The position numbers were made by a program, and so were the translations under genes. The notes below the pieces were generated by a model. The model was not told the origin of the DNA. It ran no database searches and worked only from the letters and a program-made list of their open reading frames with translations. Below are positions 1-8,068 of a stretch of 64,000 nucleotides of DNA, piece by piece. The stretch lies in contig CAMUYI010000008.1 in the NCBI GenBank assembly GCA_947164985.1, forward strand, positions 1 through 64,000, in the 5' to 3' direction. The stretch's first letter is position 1. Every line of letters begins with the position of its first letter. The DNA comes from an uncultured Bacteroidales bacterium. GTDB lineage: Bacteria; Bacteroidota; Bacteroidia; Bacteroidales; Paludibacteraceae.

Positions 1-1
1 G

Positions 2-1123
2 AAAATACTCCTGACTTACGGCGGAGGCAGTATAAAGAAAATACCGGCTTTCAGAAATCAGAACTCAGCCATTAGTAATCAGTATTCAGGTCTCAGCCTG
101 TATGATTATGTGCGGGAGACGCTGAAGGATTTTGAGGTGGTGGAACTGAGCGGGATTCAGCCGAATCCGAAATATGATCCTTCGGTATTGGAAGGTGTGC
201 GGCTGTGCAAAGAGCATAAGGTGGATGTGATCCTTTCGGTCGGCGGAGGAAGTGTGCTGGATTGCTCGAAAGCAATTGCAGCAGGTGCTTGTTATGAAGG
301 CGATCCGTGGGATCTCATTTCGTACAAAGTGAAAGCACAAGCCGCTCTGCCGATTGTGGATATTATCACGTTAGCGGCGACGGGCAGCGAGTACGACTGC
401 GGCGGTGTGATTTCCCGCACGGAGACGAATGACAAGATCGGTTATATGGATCGGCACTTGTTCCCTGCCGTTTCGTTCCTGGACCCGACTTACACGTTCT
501 CGGTCAGCCGGAAACAGACTGCGGCGGGTATTGCGGACGCGATGAACCACACTATGGAGCAGTATTTCGTGGAGGACGCGACGCTGCTGAATGACGGTTT
601 CTGCGAGTCGATGTTACGTAGCCTCATGGCGAACGGACGCAAGTGTATTGAGAATCCGGAGGATTACAAGGCGCGTGCGGAGATGATGTTGGCTTGTACA
701 TATGGTTGCAACGGTATTCTGGCACTCGGAAACAGCGAGAGCGGATGGCCTTGCCACGGCATCGAGCACGCTTTGAGTGCGTATTACGATATTACGCACG
801 GCGAGGGTTTGGCGATTATCACGCCACGTTGGATGAAGCATATTCTGAATAAGCGCACTTTGCCGCGGTTCGTGAAATACGGCGTGAATGTGTTCGGTAT
901 TGACGCTTCGCTGGACGAGTGGACGATTGCGAACAAGGCGATTGAGGCGACTTATGCGTTCTTTGAGTCGATCGGCATTCCGATGCACCTGCGCGAAGTG
1001 GGAATTGACGACAGCCGCCTCGACGAAATGGCACATCATATCGCTGTAAATGAGGGACTTGAGAATGCTTATGCGGCGTTGACTGAAAAAGACATCAAAG
1101 AGATTTTGGTGGCAAGTTTGTAA
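2..1123 (+). CDS. Iron-containing alcohol dehydrogenase, 5' end outside window
   Basis: NAD(P)-dependent group III (Fe) alcohol dehydrogenase of the YqhD/butanol-dehydrogenase type, reducing aldehydes to alcohols in the cytosol. The frame is open from base 2 and already encodes the conserved KILLTYGGGSIKK strand, so the true start lies upstream. Visible motifs are the nucleotide-binding GGGSVLDCSKAIA, TLAATGSEYDCGG, and metal-ligand regions DAMNHTMEQYF and HGIEHALSAYYDITHGEG. Between SIKK and LYDYV, normally separated by about two residues, lies a segment of about 19 residues encoded by a seven-unit 7-bp array (49-97) that keeps the frame. The next gene starts 26 bp downstream, so cotranscription with the flavodoxin-like reductase is likely. 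Substrate not predictable. Confidence 0.9.
   Translation, partial: KILLTYGGGSIKKIPAFRNQNSAISNQYSGLSLYDYVRETLKDFEVVELSGIQPNPKYDPSVLEGVRLCKEHKVDVILSVGGGSVLDCSKAIAAGACYEGDPWDLISYKVKAQAALPIVDIITLAATGSEYDCGGVISRTETNDKIGYMDRHLFPAVSFLDPTYTFSVSRKQTAAGIADAMNHTMEQYFVEDATLLNDGFCESMLRSLMANGRKCIENPEDYKARAEMMLACTYGCNGILALGNSESGWPCHGIEHALSAYYDITHGEGLAIITPRWMKHILNKRTLPRFVKYGVNVFGIDASLDEWTIANKAIEATYAFFESIGIPMHLREVGIDDSRLDEMAHHIAVNEGLENAYAALTEKDIKEILVASL
49..97 (+). repeat. 7-bp degenerate tandem array, 7 units, inside Fe-ADH gene
   Basis: Units read TTTCAGA, AATCAGA, ACTCAGC, CATTAGT, AATCAGT, ATTCAGG, TCTCAGC (consensus NNTCAGN). It lies within the coding frame of the alcohol dehydrogenase at a surface-loop position and adds residues absent from typical family members. 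The same word class recurs at 3066-3093 and 32578-32605. Confidence 0.9.
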
Positions 1124-1149
1124 GAACAAAACATAACACATAATACATT

Positions 1150-1665
1150 ATGAACGTATTGATTCTTCAGGCTTCGCCGAGAGCGAAGGGTAACACCGCT
1201 TGGATGGCGGAGGAGTACAAAAACGCAGCCGAGGCTGCAGGACATAACGTGACGCTCGTGAACGTGGCGCACAAACATATCGCAGGCTGTCTGGCGTGCG
1301 AATACTGCCACGGCAAGGGCAACGGCGCGTGCATCCAGAAAGACGACATGCAGGAACTCTATCCGCTGATGGCAGAGGCGGAAGTGCTGGTTTTGGCTGC
1401 TCCGATCTATTATTTCACGCTATGCGTGCAGATTCAGGCGCCTATTCAGCGCATGTACTGCGTCAACGCGCCGGCTAAGGTAAAGAAGATGGCGTTGCTC
1501 TGTTCGTCTTATTCGCCGGGTGTCTATGATGGCGCGACGGCTGAGTTCCGCGACATCTGCAACTACTGGCATGCCGAGAATATGGGCGTTGTAACCGCCA
1601 AGATCGACGAGCAGAAAACCGAGGCTACGAAACAAAAGATCGTTGAGTTGGTAGCGAAGTTATGA
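1150..1665 (+). CDS. Flavodoxin-fold NAD(P)H-dependent oxidoreductase
   Basis: FMN-binding reductase of the NADPH-dependent FMN reductase / iron-sulfur flavoprotein superfamily. The N-terminus has the phosphate-binding loop (LILQASPRAKGNT, residues 4-16). A cysteine-rich segment follows at about residues 41-55 (GCLACEYCHGKGNGAC), as in iron-sulfur flavoproteins, then AAPIYYFT for the flavin. At 171 aa it is a little short for the Fe-S flavoproteins. It is sandwiched between an Fe-ADH and a CMD-cupin lipoprotein and overlaps the latter by 4 bp (ATGA), so the three are probably one operon. Electron partner unknown. Confidence 0.85.
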   Translation: MNVLILQASPRAKGNTAWMAEEYKNAAEAAGHNVTLVNVAHKHIAGCLACEYCHGKGNGACIQKDDMQELYPLMAEAEVLVLAAPIYYFTLCVQIQAPIQRMYCVNAPAKVKKMALLCSSYSPGVYDGATAEFRDICNYWHAENMGVVTAKIDEQKTEATKQKIVELVAKL

Positions 1666-2735
1666 GAAAATTCATGACCCTTGCTTTGGCAGTTTCGCTG
1701 GTTGCATGCAGCCCAAAGCAGCAGACAGAGACAAAAGATATGAATCAACTTTCGTTTACGACTGAGCAGGCAGCGTGGATGAGTGCTATCGCTTGCGATG
1801 AGGCTAAGGGCGATTTGATGGCACTTGAGTCGGCTATTCATAGTGGATTAGAGGCTGAATTGACGGTTAGTCAGATCAAGGAAGCACTCTCGCAACTCTA
1901 CGCCTATACGGGTTTTCCGAGAAGCCTGAATGCGTTGGGTGTTTTGCAGCGTGTTATTGGTGACCGTCAGGCGAAAGGTGTGAAGGTTATTATGGGCGAA
2001 GATGCAAGTCCGCTCAGCGATGACTACGATGCACTTAAAGAAGGAACGCGCGTGCAGACGCAGTTGGTGGGCAAGGCTTTTGAGTATGAGTTTGCGGAAG
2101 CGACGGATTATTACCTGAAGGCGCATTTGTTCGGAGACATCTTTGCCCGCGATAACTTGACTTATGCCGACCGTGAGTTAGTGACCGTATCTGCGTTGAG
2201 CGGTCTCGAAGGCGTAGAACCGCAACTGAAAGCCCACATCGCCGGCGCACGCAATATGGGTGTGACCGAAGAGCAGTTGCAAGGCATTGTGGTGGCTCTT
2301 GCGGCAAATGGTCTTCTGGCGGAAGCCGGACGTTTGACAAGATTACTTCAAACGGAGTGGTCGAAGGGCAAACCAAATGACGCTTATGCGCAGTATTTCG
2401 TGGGACAGAGTTTTCTGCAACCGTATTTCGGCGGCGTTGCGAATGTGACGTTCGAGCCGCGTTGCCGCAACAACTGGCATGTTCACCACGGAGCGGTACA
2501 AGTGCTGATCTGCGTGAGCGGCAAAGGTTGGTATCAGGAGTGGAACAAGCCCGCTGTTCCGCTTACTCCGGGGACCGTGATTGCCATTCCCGAAGGCATC
2601 AAACACTGGCATGGAGCCGCTGAGGACTCGTGGATGCAGCACTTGGCGATCCACACTCAAGAGCAACCGGACGCCACGAACGAATGGCTCGAACCCGTTA
2701 GCGATGCGCAATACAATAAACTGACTGCGTTTTAG
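1662..2735 (+). CDS. Lipoprotein fusing carboxymuconolactone-decarboxylase-like and cupin domains
   Basis: A 357-aa two-domain protein. The first 16 residues form a lipoprotein signal ending in a lipobox (SLVAC, Cys16), so it is probably anchored on the periplasmic side of a membrane. About residues 30-230 form two CMD/AhpD-like helical repeats (QLYAYTGFPRSLNAL; LVTVSALSGLEGVEPQLKAH). Residues 250-340 form a cupin barrel with metal-binding histidines (NNWHVHHGAVQVLI and IPEGIKHWHGA). Such fusions commonly sit beside flavodoxins and alcohol/aldo-keto reductases, as here. The start overlaps the upstream stop. Activity unknown; a peroxide-, quinone- or aldehyde-related redox role is only a guess. 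Confidence 0.85.
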   Translation: MRKFMTLALAVSLVACSPKQQTETKDMNQLSFTTEQAAWMSAIACDEAKGDLMALESAIHSGLEAELTVSQIKEALSQLYAYTGFPRSLNALGVLQRVIGDRQAKGVKVIMGEDASPLSDDYDALKEGTRVQTQLVGKAFEYEFAEATDYYLKAHLFGDIFARDNLTYADRELVTVSALSGLEGVEPQLKAHIAGARNMGVTEEQLQGIVVALAANGLLAEAGRLTRLLQTEWSKGKPNDAYAQYFVGQSFLQPYFGGVANVTFEPRCRNNWHVHHGAVQVLICVSGKGWYQEWNKPAVPLTPGTVIAIPEGIKHWHGAAEDSWMQHLAIHTQEQPDATNEWLEPVSDAQYNKLTAF

Positions 2736-2738
2736 TCC

Positions 2739-2762
2739 TTATAAAATTTATAAATCTATAAG
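2739..2762 (+). repeat. 8-bp degenerate array, 3 units (weak)
   Basis: TTATAAAA, TTTATAAA, TCTATAAG directly after the stop of the CMD-cupin gene. The ends also form an inverted repeat (CCTTATA...TATAAGG). This is weaker than the other arrays because it is only three AT-rich units. Confidence 0.5.
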
Positions 2763-2802
2763 GGAAAGCAGGCTGCAAATTAAGAAATAGCGGTCGTCAC
2801 TA

Positions 2803-2843
2803 AAGAAAAAACACCTGGCGCTTGTGTGCGTCAGGTGTTTTGT
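2803..2843 (+). terminator. Rho-independent terminator
   Basis: The stem CACCTGGCGC / GCGTCAGGTG has a 6-nt loop, preceded by an A-run and followed by TTTTGTG. It ends the Fe-ADH/flavodoxin/cupin transcript. The promoter of the next gene overlaps its 3' side. Confidence 0.8.
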
Positions 2844-2852
2844 GTACCTTTG
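2822..2852 (+). promoter_or_regulatory. Bacteroidota promoter for the activase gene
   Basis: TTG at 2822-2824, a 20-bp gap, then TACCTTTG (2845-2852) matching the TAnnTTTG consensus. The activase ATG follows 37 bp downstream. The promoter is embedded in the upstream terminator hairpin. Confidence 0.75.
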
Positions 2853-2889
2853 CAGCGTAATTTAATAACTCTATCAAATAAGGTACATA

Positions 2890-4725
2890 ATGTATAGATT
2901 AGGTATTGACATAGGCAGCACGACCATTAAGATGGCGTTGGTGGAAGTACAAGGTGACGATGTACAAAGTACAAAGGAAGCTCGGATTCTCGCAACCGAC
3001 TACCGCCGCCATAACGCCGAGCCGATGAAAGTCGGACAGGAGATGATCGAAGGAATCTTGAAAGCTGTCAGCGATCAGCATTCAGCTATCAGCGTCGGCA
3101 TCACCGGTTCTGTTGGAATGGGTTGTGCACAACGGCTTGGCGTCGGTTTTCACCAAGAGGTGATTGCTGCAGCGGAAGTGGTAAAACAGCTCTATCCCGA
3201 TGTACATTGTTTGGTGGATATCGGCGGCGAGGACAGTAAGATGATCTTCTTTGAAGAAGGTTGTGTGCCGGAGATGCGAATGAACGGCAACTGCGCAGGG
3301 GGAACAGGTGCGTTTATCGACCAGACAGCCACGTTGTTGGGCGTGGAGACAAGCGAACTGAATGCGCTGGCAGCCAAAGCCGAGCATATCTATCCGATTG
3401 CGTCCCGTTGTGGCGTGTTCAGTAAGACCGACATCCAGAACCTTATTTCCCGTTCGGTAAGCAAAGAGGACATTGCCGCCTCGATGCTTCATGCCGTTTC
3501 GATGCAAGTGGTGAGTGCGCTGGCACGCGGAACAGAAGTGCACCCGAAGATCTTCCTCTGCGGCGGACCGTTTGCTTATATCCCCGAACTGCGCAAACAC
3601 TTGTTGCAGGCACTTGAGATGACGGAGGAAGATTGCATTGTGCCCGAATACACGCAGTTTATTCCCGCTATAGGAACGGCCTTGTTAAGTACAAAGGAAC
3701 AAAGTACAATGTACAATCTTGCGCAGGTGCGTACCTTATTTTCTAATGACCATTGTAGCGTTGCTCCGCTCTCCGGCACTCTGCCACCGCTCTTTGCTGA
3801 CGAAGCCGATTACCAAAACTGGCTCTCTGACAAACAGAAGAAGTATGGTCATGAGGAGACAAATGGCTCAATAAATTCAATCGTCAATAAATCGTACATC
3901 GTAAATCGTCAAATCGTCAATCAAAAACTATTCCTCGGTGTCGATTCCGGCAGCACGACCACCAAACTTGTCCTGATTAACGAAAAAGGCGAACTGCTTT
4001 TCACGGATTACAGCTACAACAACGGCAATTCGTTGCAGGCTTTTCATTCTGCTTTGCAGAGAATGCGAGACGCGCTCGGGCAGGACATAGAGATAGCCGG
4101 CAGTTGCTCGACGGGCTACGGCGAGCAGTTGCTCAAGACCGCTTTTCGTTTGGACCACGGCATTGTGGAGACCATGGCACATTTCATGGCGGCGAAATAC
4201 CTGCAACCGAACGTCTCTTTTGTGCTCGACATCGGCGGACAGGACATGAAAGCCATCTTTGTGGAGAATGGTTCTATCCAAAGGATAGAGATTAACGAGG
4301 CCTGTTCGTCCGGTTGTGGCAGTTTTATCATGACTTTTGCGCGGCAGTTGGGCTATGAAGTGAGCGATTTTGCGCACATGGCGACGCTGGCGCAACACCC
4401 GTACGACCTCGGCACGCGCTGCACGGTATTTATGAACAGCAAGGTTAAACAAGCGATGCGCGAAGGCGCACAAGTGGACGACATTGCCGCAGGATTCAGT
4501 TATTCGGTCATCAAAAACTGCCTGTACAAAGTCCTCAAATTGCAATCTTTTGACCAATTAGGCGAACATATCATGGTTCAAGGCGGCACGTTCCGCAATC
4601 ATTCGGTCGTTCGCGCCTTGGAAATCCTCACCGGCAAAGAGGTCGGCTTCGGTCCGATTCCTGAACTAATGGGTGCGTACGGATGTGCGTTGTATGCTTC
4701 ACGTCAAAGAATCGTCCGTAGATGA
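2890..4725 (+). CDS. Acyl-CoA dehydratase activase, two tandem BcrAD/BadF/HgdC domains
   Basis: ATP-driven electron-injecting activase for a 2-hydroxyacyl-CoA-dehydratase/benzoyl-CoA-reductase-type enzyme. Two ASKHA ATPase domains are present: about residues 1-280 ([34 protein letters not shown] with the cluster Cys; [15 protein letters not shown]) and about 350-605 ([49 protein letters not shown]). In most relatives this region is fused to the dehydratase-like part in one protein of about 1400 aa; here the second part is a separate gene after a 67-bp gap holding an 11-bp array. Four short arrays (2947, 3066, 3688, 3880) lie inside this single gene, the last in the linker between the two ATPase domains. 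Confidence 0.9.
   Translation: MYRLGIDIGSTTIKMALVEVQGDDVQSTKEARILATDYRRHNAEPMKVGQEMIEGILKAVSDQHSAISVGITGSVGMGCAQRLGVGFHQEVIAAAEVVKQLYPDVHCLVDIGGEDSKMIFFEEGCVPEMRMNGNCAGGTGAFIDQTATLLGVETSELNALAAKAEHIYPIASRCGVFSKTDIQNLISRSVSKEDIAASMLHAVSMQVVSALARGTEVHPKIFLCGGPFAYIPELRKHLLQALEMTEEDCIVPEYTQFIPAIGTALLSTKEQSTMYNLAQVRTLFSNDHCSVAPLSGTLPPLFADEADYQNWLSDKQKKYGHEETNGSINSIVNKSYIVNRQIVNQKLFLGVDSGSTTTKLVLINEKGELLFTDYSYNNGNSLQAFHSALQRMRDALGQDIEIAGSCSTGYGEQLLKTAFRLDHGIVETMAHFMAAKYLQPNVSFVLDIGGQDMKAIFVENGSIQRIEINEACSSGCGSFIMTFARQLGYEVSDFAHMATLAQHPYDLGTRCTVFMNSKVKQAMREGAQVDDIAAGFSYSVIKNCLYKVLKLQSFDQLGEHIMVQGGTFRNHSVVRALEILTGKEVGFGPIPELMGAYGCALYASRQRIVRR
2947..2977 (+). repeat. 7-8 bp array of GTACAAA words inside activase gene
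   Basis: GTACAAG, GTGACGAT, GTACAAA, GTACAAA. It lies in the variable loop after the first ATPase strand pair (encoded [10 protein letters not shown]) and keeps the frame. The same word class occurs at 3688-3718. Confidence 0.6.
3066..3093 (+). repeat. 7-bp array, 4 units of NNTCAGC, inside activase gene
   Basis: TGTCAGC, GATCAGC, ATTCAGC, TATCAGC in perfect 7-bp register. It is located in frame just before the conserved GITGS motif. The class is shared with 49-97 and 32578-32605. Confidence 0.85.
3688..3718 (+). repeat. 7-8 bp array of GTACAA words inside activase gene
   Basis: AGTACAAA, GGAACAAA, GTACAAT, GTACAAT at the end of the first ATPase domain, in frame (encoded [12 protein letters not shown]). 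Confidence 0.7.
3880..3926 (+). repeat. ATCGTNA array in the interdomain linker of the activase
   Basis: Five repeats of an ATCGT(C/A)A core at 7-11 bp spacing, followed by ATCAAAA, reading straight through between the two ATPase domains. The word and its complement (ATTGACG) recur in the large array at 38585-38715. Confidence 0.85.
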
Positions 4726-4737
4726 TAAGTAGTATAA

Positions 4738-4792
4738 CCTACTAATCACCTACTAATCACCTACTAATTACCTACTAATCACATACTATACT
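4738..4792 (+). repeat. 11-bp degenerate tandem array, 5 units, intergenic
   Basis: CCTACTAATCA, CCTACTAATCA, CCTACTAATTA, CCTACTAATCA, CATACTATACT. It fills almost the whole gap between the activase stop and the ATG of the dehydratase-like gene, which begins at the next base. No Shine-Dalgarno-like sequence is left upstream of that ATG. Confidence 0.92.
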
Positions 4793-7345
4793 ATGCATTT
4801 AGATGAGATATTGAAATCAGATCGGTTTGAGGAGAAAGAGGAAGTGTGTCCCGGCTGTCAGAACCATTGTCAGGTGCGCGTCTATTCGTTTGCGAACGGG
4901 CGTCAGTACGTGTCGGGCAATAACTGCGAGCGCGTCTATTCGAATGAAGGCGATGGCGCGCATAAAGGCGTCAATATGTTCGAGGAGAAATATAAGCTGC
5001 TCTTCGCGTCCGACAATCGGTTTGCAAAAGTCGATACCGCTCCGCTAAATCGACAGGTAACCGATGTCTCCGCTCTCCCCACCGGACGCACTATCGTTAG
5101 CGCCCGTCGGGGACCCCAAATCACCATCGGCCTTCCACGGGGACTTGGAATTTATGAGAACTACCCCTTCTGGCAGACTCTTTTCGGGTGTTGCGGGATG
5201 CGTGTGCGGCTGAGCGGCATGAGTACGACCAAGCTCTTCGACAAAGGTGTGCGGACCATCGTGGCGGACAACATCTGCTATCCCGCCAAACTGATGCACG
5301 GGCATGTGATGGACCTCATCGAGAAACAAGTGGATCGCATTTTCTATCCGTGGGTGGTCTTCGAGCGCAAGGAGGACGAGCAATCCAAGAACAGTTTCAA
5401 CTGCCCGGTCGTCAGCGGTTATTCGGATGTGATTAAGAGTGCCATCAACCCCGAGAAGAACTACAGCATTCCTTTGGACGCGCCGACCATCTCGTTCAAG
5501 GACGAGGAACTGTTGCGGGCTTCTTTAGTCGAATACCTCGCTACGCTCAGCATCAACGAATCCACAGCGCAAGCGGCTATAACTCAGGCGATTATGGCGC
5601 AACAGAACTATCTCGACGCATTGGAAAAACGCAATATGCAAGTCTTCAACGAGGCGCGTGCGTCAGGTCGGATGGTTATTCTGTTGGCGGCGCGGCCTTA
5701 CCATATCGACCCGCTTATTCAGCATAAGATTGCCGACGCGATTGCGGCGATGGGCATTGATGTGATCACGGAGAATGTGGCGGCGCACGAAGGTCAAGCC
5801 GTCTATGATGAACTGAACGCGATGGCGCAATGGGCGTACCCGAACCGCATTTTCAAGGCGGCGCATTGGGTCGGGAACAACCCGTACAACAACCTGCACA
5901 TGGTCGAACTGACGTCTTTCGGTTGCGGTCCCGACGCGTTTATCCTGGACGAAGTGCGGGCAATCCTGTCGCGTTACGGCAAGAACCTCACCGTCCTCAA
6001 GATCGACGATGTGAACAACATCGGTTCGCTCCGTCTCCGCGTCCGTTCCCTCGTCGAAAGTGTCAATGCCGCCCCTCGAAATCCCGAAATATCGAAATCT
6101 CGAGATCTCGAAAACAAAGCGCCATTTACCACAAAACCTTTTGAGGTGGAAGACAAAGACCGCGTCATCTTAACCCCGTATTTTGCAGAGGGTTACAACG
6201 AGTTCCTGCCCACCATCTTTGCCTTGGCGGGTTACCGCATCGAGTCGCTACCGATGGCGACGCAGGAGGATGCCGAAGAAGGGCTGCACGTGGCGAACAA
6301 CGACATCTGCTATCCGGCTACTATCGTGGTGGGTTCGATTATGCGGGCTTTGAAATCCGGCAAGTACGACCTCTCGAAGACCGCCGTGGCGATCACGCAG
6401 ACAGGCGGGCAATGCCGTGCGTCGAACTACTACGCGCTCATCAAAAATGCTCTCGTGGCGGCAGGCATGAGCCAAGTGCCGGTAATAGCCGTTGCGATCG
6501 GTCCAAGCCTCAAAAACAGTCAGCCGGGCTTTGAAATCAATTGGTTACACCTCATCCATCCGACGCTGGAAGCGATGTTTTTTGCCGACGCGCTTGCCAA
6601 ACTCTATTATCCTGCCGCTCCGCGCGAACGTATTCCCGGCGTGGCGCGCAAGCTCTACGACCACTACCTCAACGCCGCGCAACCGCTCTTGGCGAAGCGC
6701 GACTACCGGGCTATCCGCCGACTCATGCGGGATGCCACGAGCGCGTTAACGGACATAACGGACACCACCAAACAAGTGCCGGTAGTCGGCGTGGTCGGCG
6801 AGATATACGTCAAGTACAACTCGTTCTCGAACCACGGCGTCGTCCGCTGGCTCATGGAGCACGGCGTGGAAGTAGTGCCGCCGGCGATCACGGGTTTCTT
6901 CTCCACCTCTATCCCCAATGCGTTCATCAACCGCGAGCAGCATATCCGCAAGGACGGTCTGAACCCCTGGCAGGCAAAGCTCGTTAACCGCCTTTTGCTC
7001 CATTACGCGCATGTCTATGACCGCCTTTGCAGCGACTACCCGTTCTACCGTCCGTTCACGGATATCATGGACATCTGGCGCAAAAGCCGCCGCGTCATCA
7101 ACTCCGCCGCGGACTTCGGCGAGGGCTGGTTCCTGCCCGGCGAGATATGCGATTTGGCGGATCATGGCATCCACAAAGTGGTCTCGCTGCAACCTTTCGG
7201 CTGCATAGCCAACCACATCATCAGCAAAGGTATCGAACGTCGTTACAAGGACCTCTACCCGCATCTGTCGTTGCTTTTCCTCGATTTCGATGCCGGCACA
7301 TCCGACGCCAATATCACCAACCGTTTGCATTTTTTGCTGCAATAA
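4793..7345 (+). CDS. 2-hydroxyacyl-CoA dehydratase-related protein (DUF2229/HgdB-like)
   Basis: An 850-aa cytosolic partner of the upstream activase. It begins with a cysteine motif (CPGCQNHCQVRVY, about residues 19-31). A DUF2229 region (IGLPRGLGIYENYPFW; DNICYPAKLMHGH) and a HgdB-like Fe-S region (ANNDICYPATIVVG; TQTGGQCRASNYY; LQPFGCIANHI) follow. These cysteines would hold Fe-S clusters that accept ATP-gated electrons. The natural substrate of these ubiquitous anaerobe proteins is unknown. Two foreign-looking in-frame segments are present: an interspersed hairpin repeat (5033-5120) before the first conserved block and an 8-bp array (6075-6114) in a linker. In most species this is the C-terminal part of a single fused polypeptide. 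Confidence 0.88.
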   Translation: MHLDEILKSDRFEEKEEVCPGCQNHCQVRVYSFANGRQYVSGNNCERVYSNEGDGAHKGVNMFEEKYKLLFASDNRFAKVDTAPLNRQVTDVSALPTGRTIVSARRGPQITIGLPRGLGIYENYPFWQTLFGCCGMRVRLSGMSTTKLFDKGVRTIVADNICYPAKLMHGHVMDLIEKQVDRIFYPWVVFERKEDEQSKNSFNCPVVSGYSDVIKSAINPEKNYSIPLDAPTISFKDEELLRASLVEYLATLSINESTAQAAITQAIMAQQNYLDALEKRNMQVFNEARASGRMVILLAARPYHIDPLIQHKIADAIAAMGIDVITENVAAHEGQAVYDELNAMAQWAYPNRIFKAAHWVGNNPYNNLHMVELTSFGCGPDAFILDEVRAILSRYGKNLTVLKIDDVNNIGSLRLRVRSLVESVNAAPRNPEISKSRDLENKAPFTTKPFEVEDKDRVILTPYFAEGYNEFLPTIFALAGYRIESLPMATQEDAEEGLHVANNDICYPATIVVGSIMRALKSGKYDLSKTAVAITQTGGQCRASNYYALIKNALVAAGMSQVPVIAVAIGPSLKNSQPGFEINWLHLIHPTLEAMFFADALAKLYYPAAPRERIPGVARKLYDHYLNAAQPLLAKRDYRAIRRLMRDATSALTDITDTTKQVPVVGVVGEIYVKYNSFSNHGVVRWLMEHGVEVVPPAITGFFSTSIPNAFINREQHIRKDGLNPWQAKLVNRLLLHYAHVYDRLCSDYPFYRPFTDIMDIWRKSRRVINSAADFGEGWFLPGEICDLADHGIHKVVSLQPFGCIANHIISKGIERRYKDLYPHLSLLFLDFDAGTSDANITNRLHFLLQ
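5033..5120 (+). repeat. Interspersed hairpin repeat, copy 1, inside coding sequence
   Basis: It shares with 31890-31973 a 17-bp block beginning ATACCGCTCCGC, a 13-bp block CTCCGCTCTCCCC and the closing CGGGG-CCCC, with diverged spacers. Translated in frame as a linker (TAPLNRQVTDVSALPTGR and following residues) before the DUF2229 domain. The middle differs from the other copies, consistent with an old insertion or recombination. Confidence 0.8.
6075..6114 (+). repeat. 8-bp array, 5 units of NNCGAAAT, inside dehydratase gene
   Basis: CTCGAAAT, CCCGAAAT, ATCGAAAT, CTCGAGAT, CTCGAAAA in perfect register. It encodes a polar linker (PRNPEISKSRDLEN) between the two conserved halves. Confidence 0.9.
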
Positions 7346-7377
7346 TTTGCAGAAATAAAAATATTTTAGTATCTTTG
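7346..7377 (+). promoter_or_regulatory. Promoter of the TetR-type regulator
   Basis: TTTG (7346-7349), a 20-bp spacer, then TATCTTTG (7370-7377): a near-perfect Bacteroidota promoter directly after the dehydratase stop, 26 bp before the regulator ATG. Confidence 0.85.
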
Positions 7378-7403
7378 CACCGAGTTTAACAGACTTATTA
7401 AAT

Positions 7404-8024
7404 ATGACAACAAATGACAATATGGAACTGCGGATTCGTGAGGTGGCACAACAGCTTTTTTTTGAGCAAGGCTATGCGGCTACTTCGACCACGCAGATAG
7501 CAAAAAAGGTCGGCTGCACGCAGGCACTCGTACATTATTATTACCGCACGAAAGAGAACCTCTTCCGGCAGATTTTCTTGGAGCAAATCTTGGCGGCTCT
7601 GAACGTGATCGGGCGTTCTTTGGCAAACGAAGAATCGTTTGACAGCTTTATTGAGCAAGCTATCTCTATGTATTTTGACGCGCTGTCGAGCAATCCGCGT
7701 TTGCCGTACTTTGTGTTGGAAGAGTTGGTTAACAACCCCGAGCGACGCAAGTACATGCGGGAGAAATTCGTCAAGAATCCCACTTATGCGATGCTCTACA
7801 TGCAGTTTGACGCACGTCTCAAGCAGGAGCAGCAAGCCGGGCATATTACCAAAATCGACCCCTTCGATCTGATGATCACTATCGCTTCGTTGACGGTCTT
7901 TACTTTCGTCTCTCTGCCGATGTTTCAGGACCTGCTCTCGCAAACGGACGACCAAGTGCGAGAATATATAGCCCACCGCAAATCCGAAATCATCCGCATG
8001 GTCAAGAAAATCCTCAAACCGTAA
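7404..8024 (+). CDS. TetR/AcrR family transcriptional regulator
   Basis: A 206-aa protein. Residues about 8-55 form the TetR helix-turn-helix (REVAQQLFFEQGYAATSTTQIAKKVG followed by ALVHYYYRTKENLF), here shown in two parts of one domain. The remainder is the helical ligand-binding/dimer domain, whose inducer is not predictable. It lies immediately upstream of, and codirectional with, the ADH-ALDH fusion gene, which has its own promoter 16 bp after the regulator stop, so control of that aldehyde/alcohol enzyme is the natural inference. The start was chosen at the first ATG after the promoter; MELRIREV 12 bp later is an alternative. Confidence 0.88.
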   Translation: MTTNDNMELRIREVAQQLFFEQGYAATSTTQIAKKVGCTQALVHYYYRTKENLFRQIFLEQILAALNVIGRSLANEESFDSFIEQAISMYFDALSSNPRLPYFVLEELVNNPERRKYMREKFVKNPTYAMLYMQFDARLKQEQQAGHITKIDPFDLMITIASLTVFTFVSLPMFQDLLSQTDDQVREYIAHRKSEIIRMVKKILKP

Positions 8025-8039
8025 ATCAAAATTTTTTTG

Positions 8040-8047
8040 TACTTTTG
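8040..8047 (+). promoter_or_regulatory. -7 element upstream of ADH-ALDH fusion
   Basis: TACTTTTG fits TAnnTTTG, followed by CA and an ATG 22 bp downstream. No clear TTTG lies 20 bp upstream, so activation may need a regulator. Confidence 0.6.
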
Positions 8048-8068
8048 CACTCAAAATTGATTACCACC

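Noticed and set aside
3755..3800. Another copy of the interspersed hairpin repeat (GCTCCGCTCTCC) in the activase gene
   Set aside because: Only about 12 bp match and the CGGGG-CCCC half is absent; not above chance for this composition.
4738..4792. CRISPR-like direct repeats
   Set aside because: Units are 11 bp, contiguous and without spacers, and no cas genes are present; the same holds for the other arrays.
6746..7420. Minus-strand ORF of 224 codons antisense to the dehydratase gene
   Set aside because: Shadow of a strongly conserved sense gene; GC-skewed codons produce long antisense frames here.
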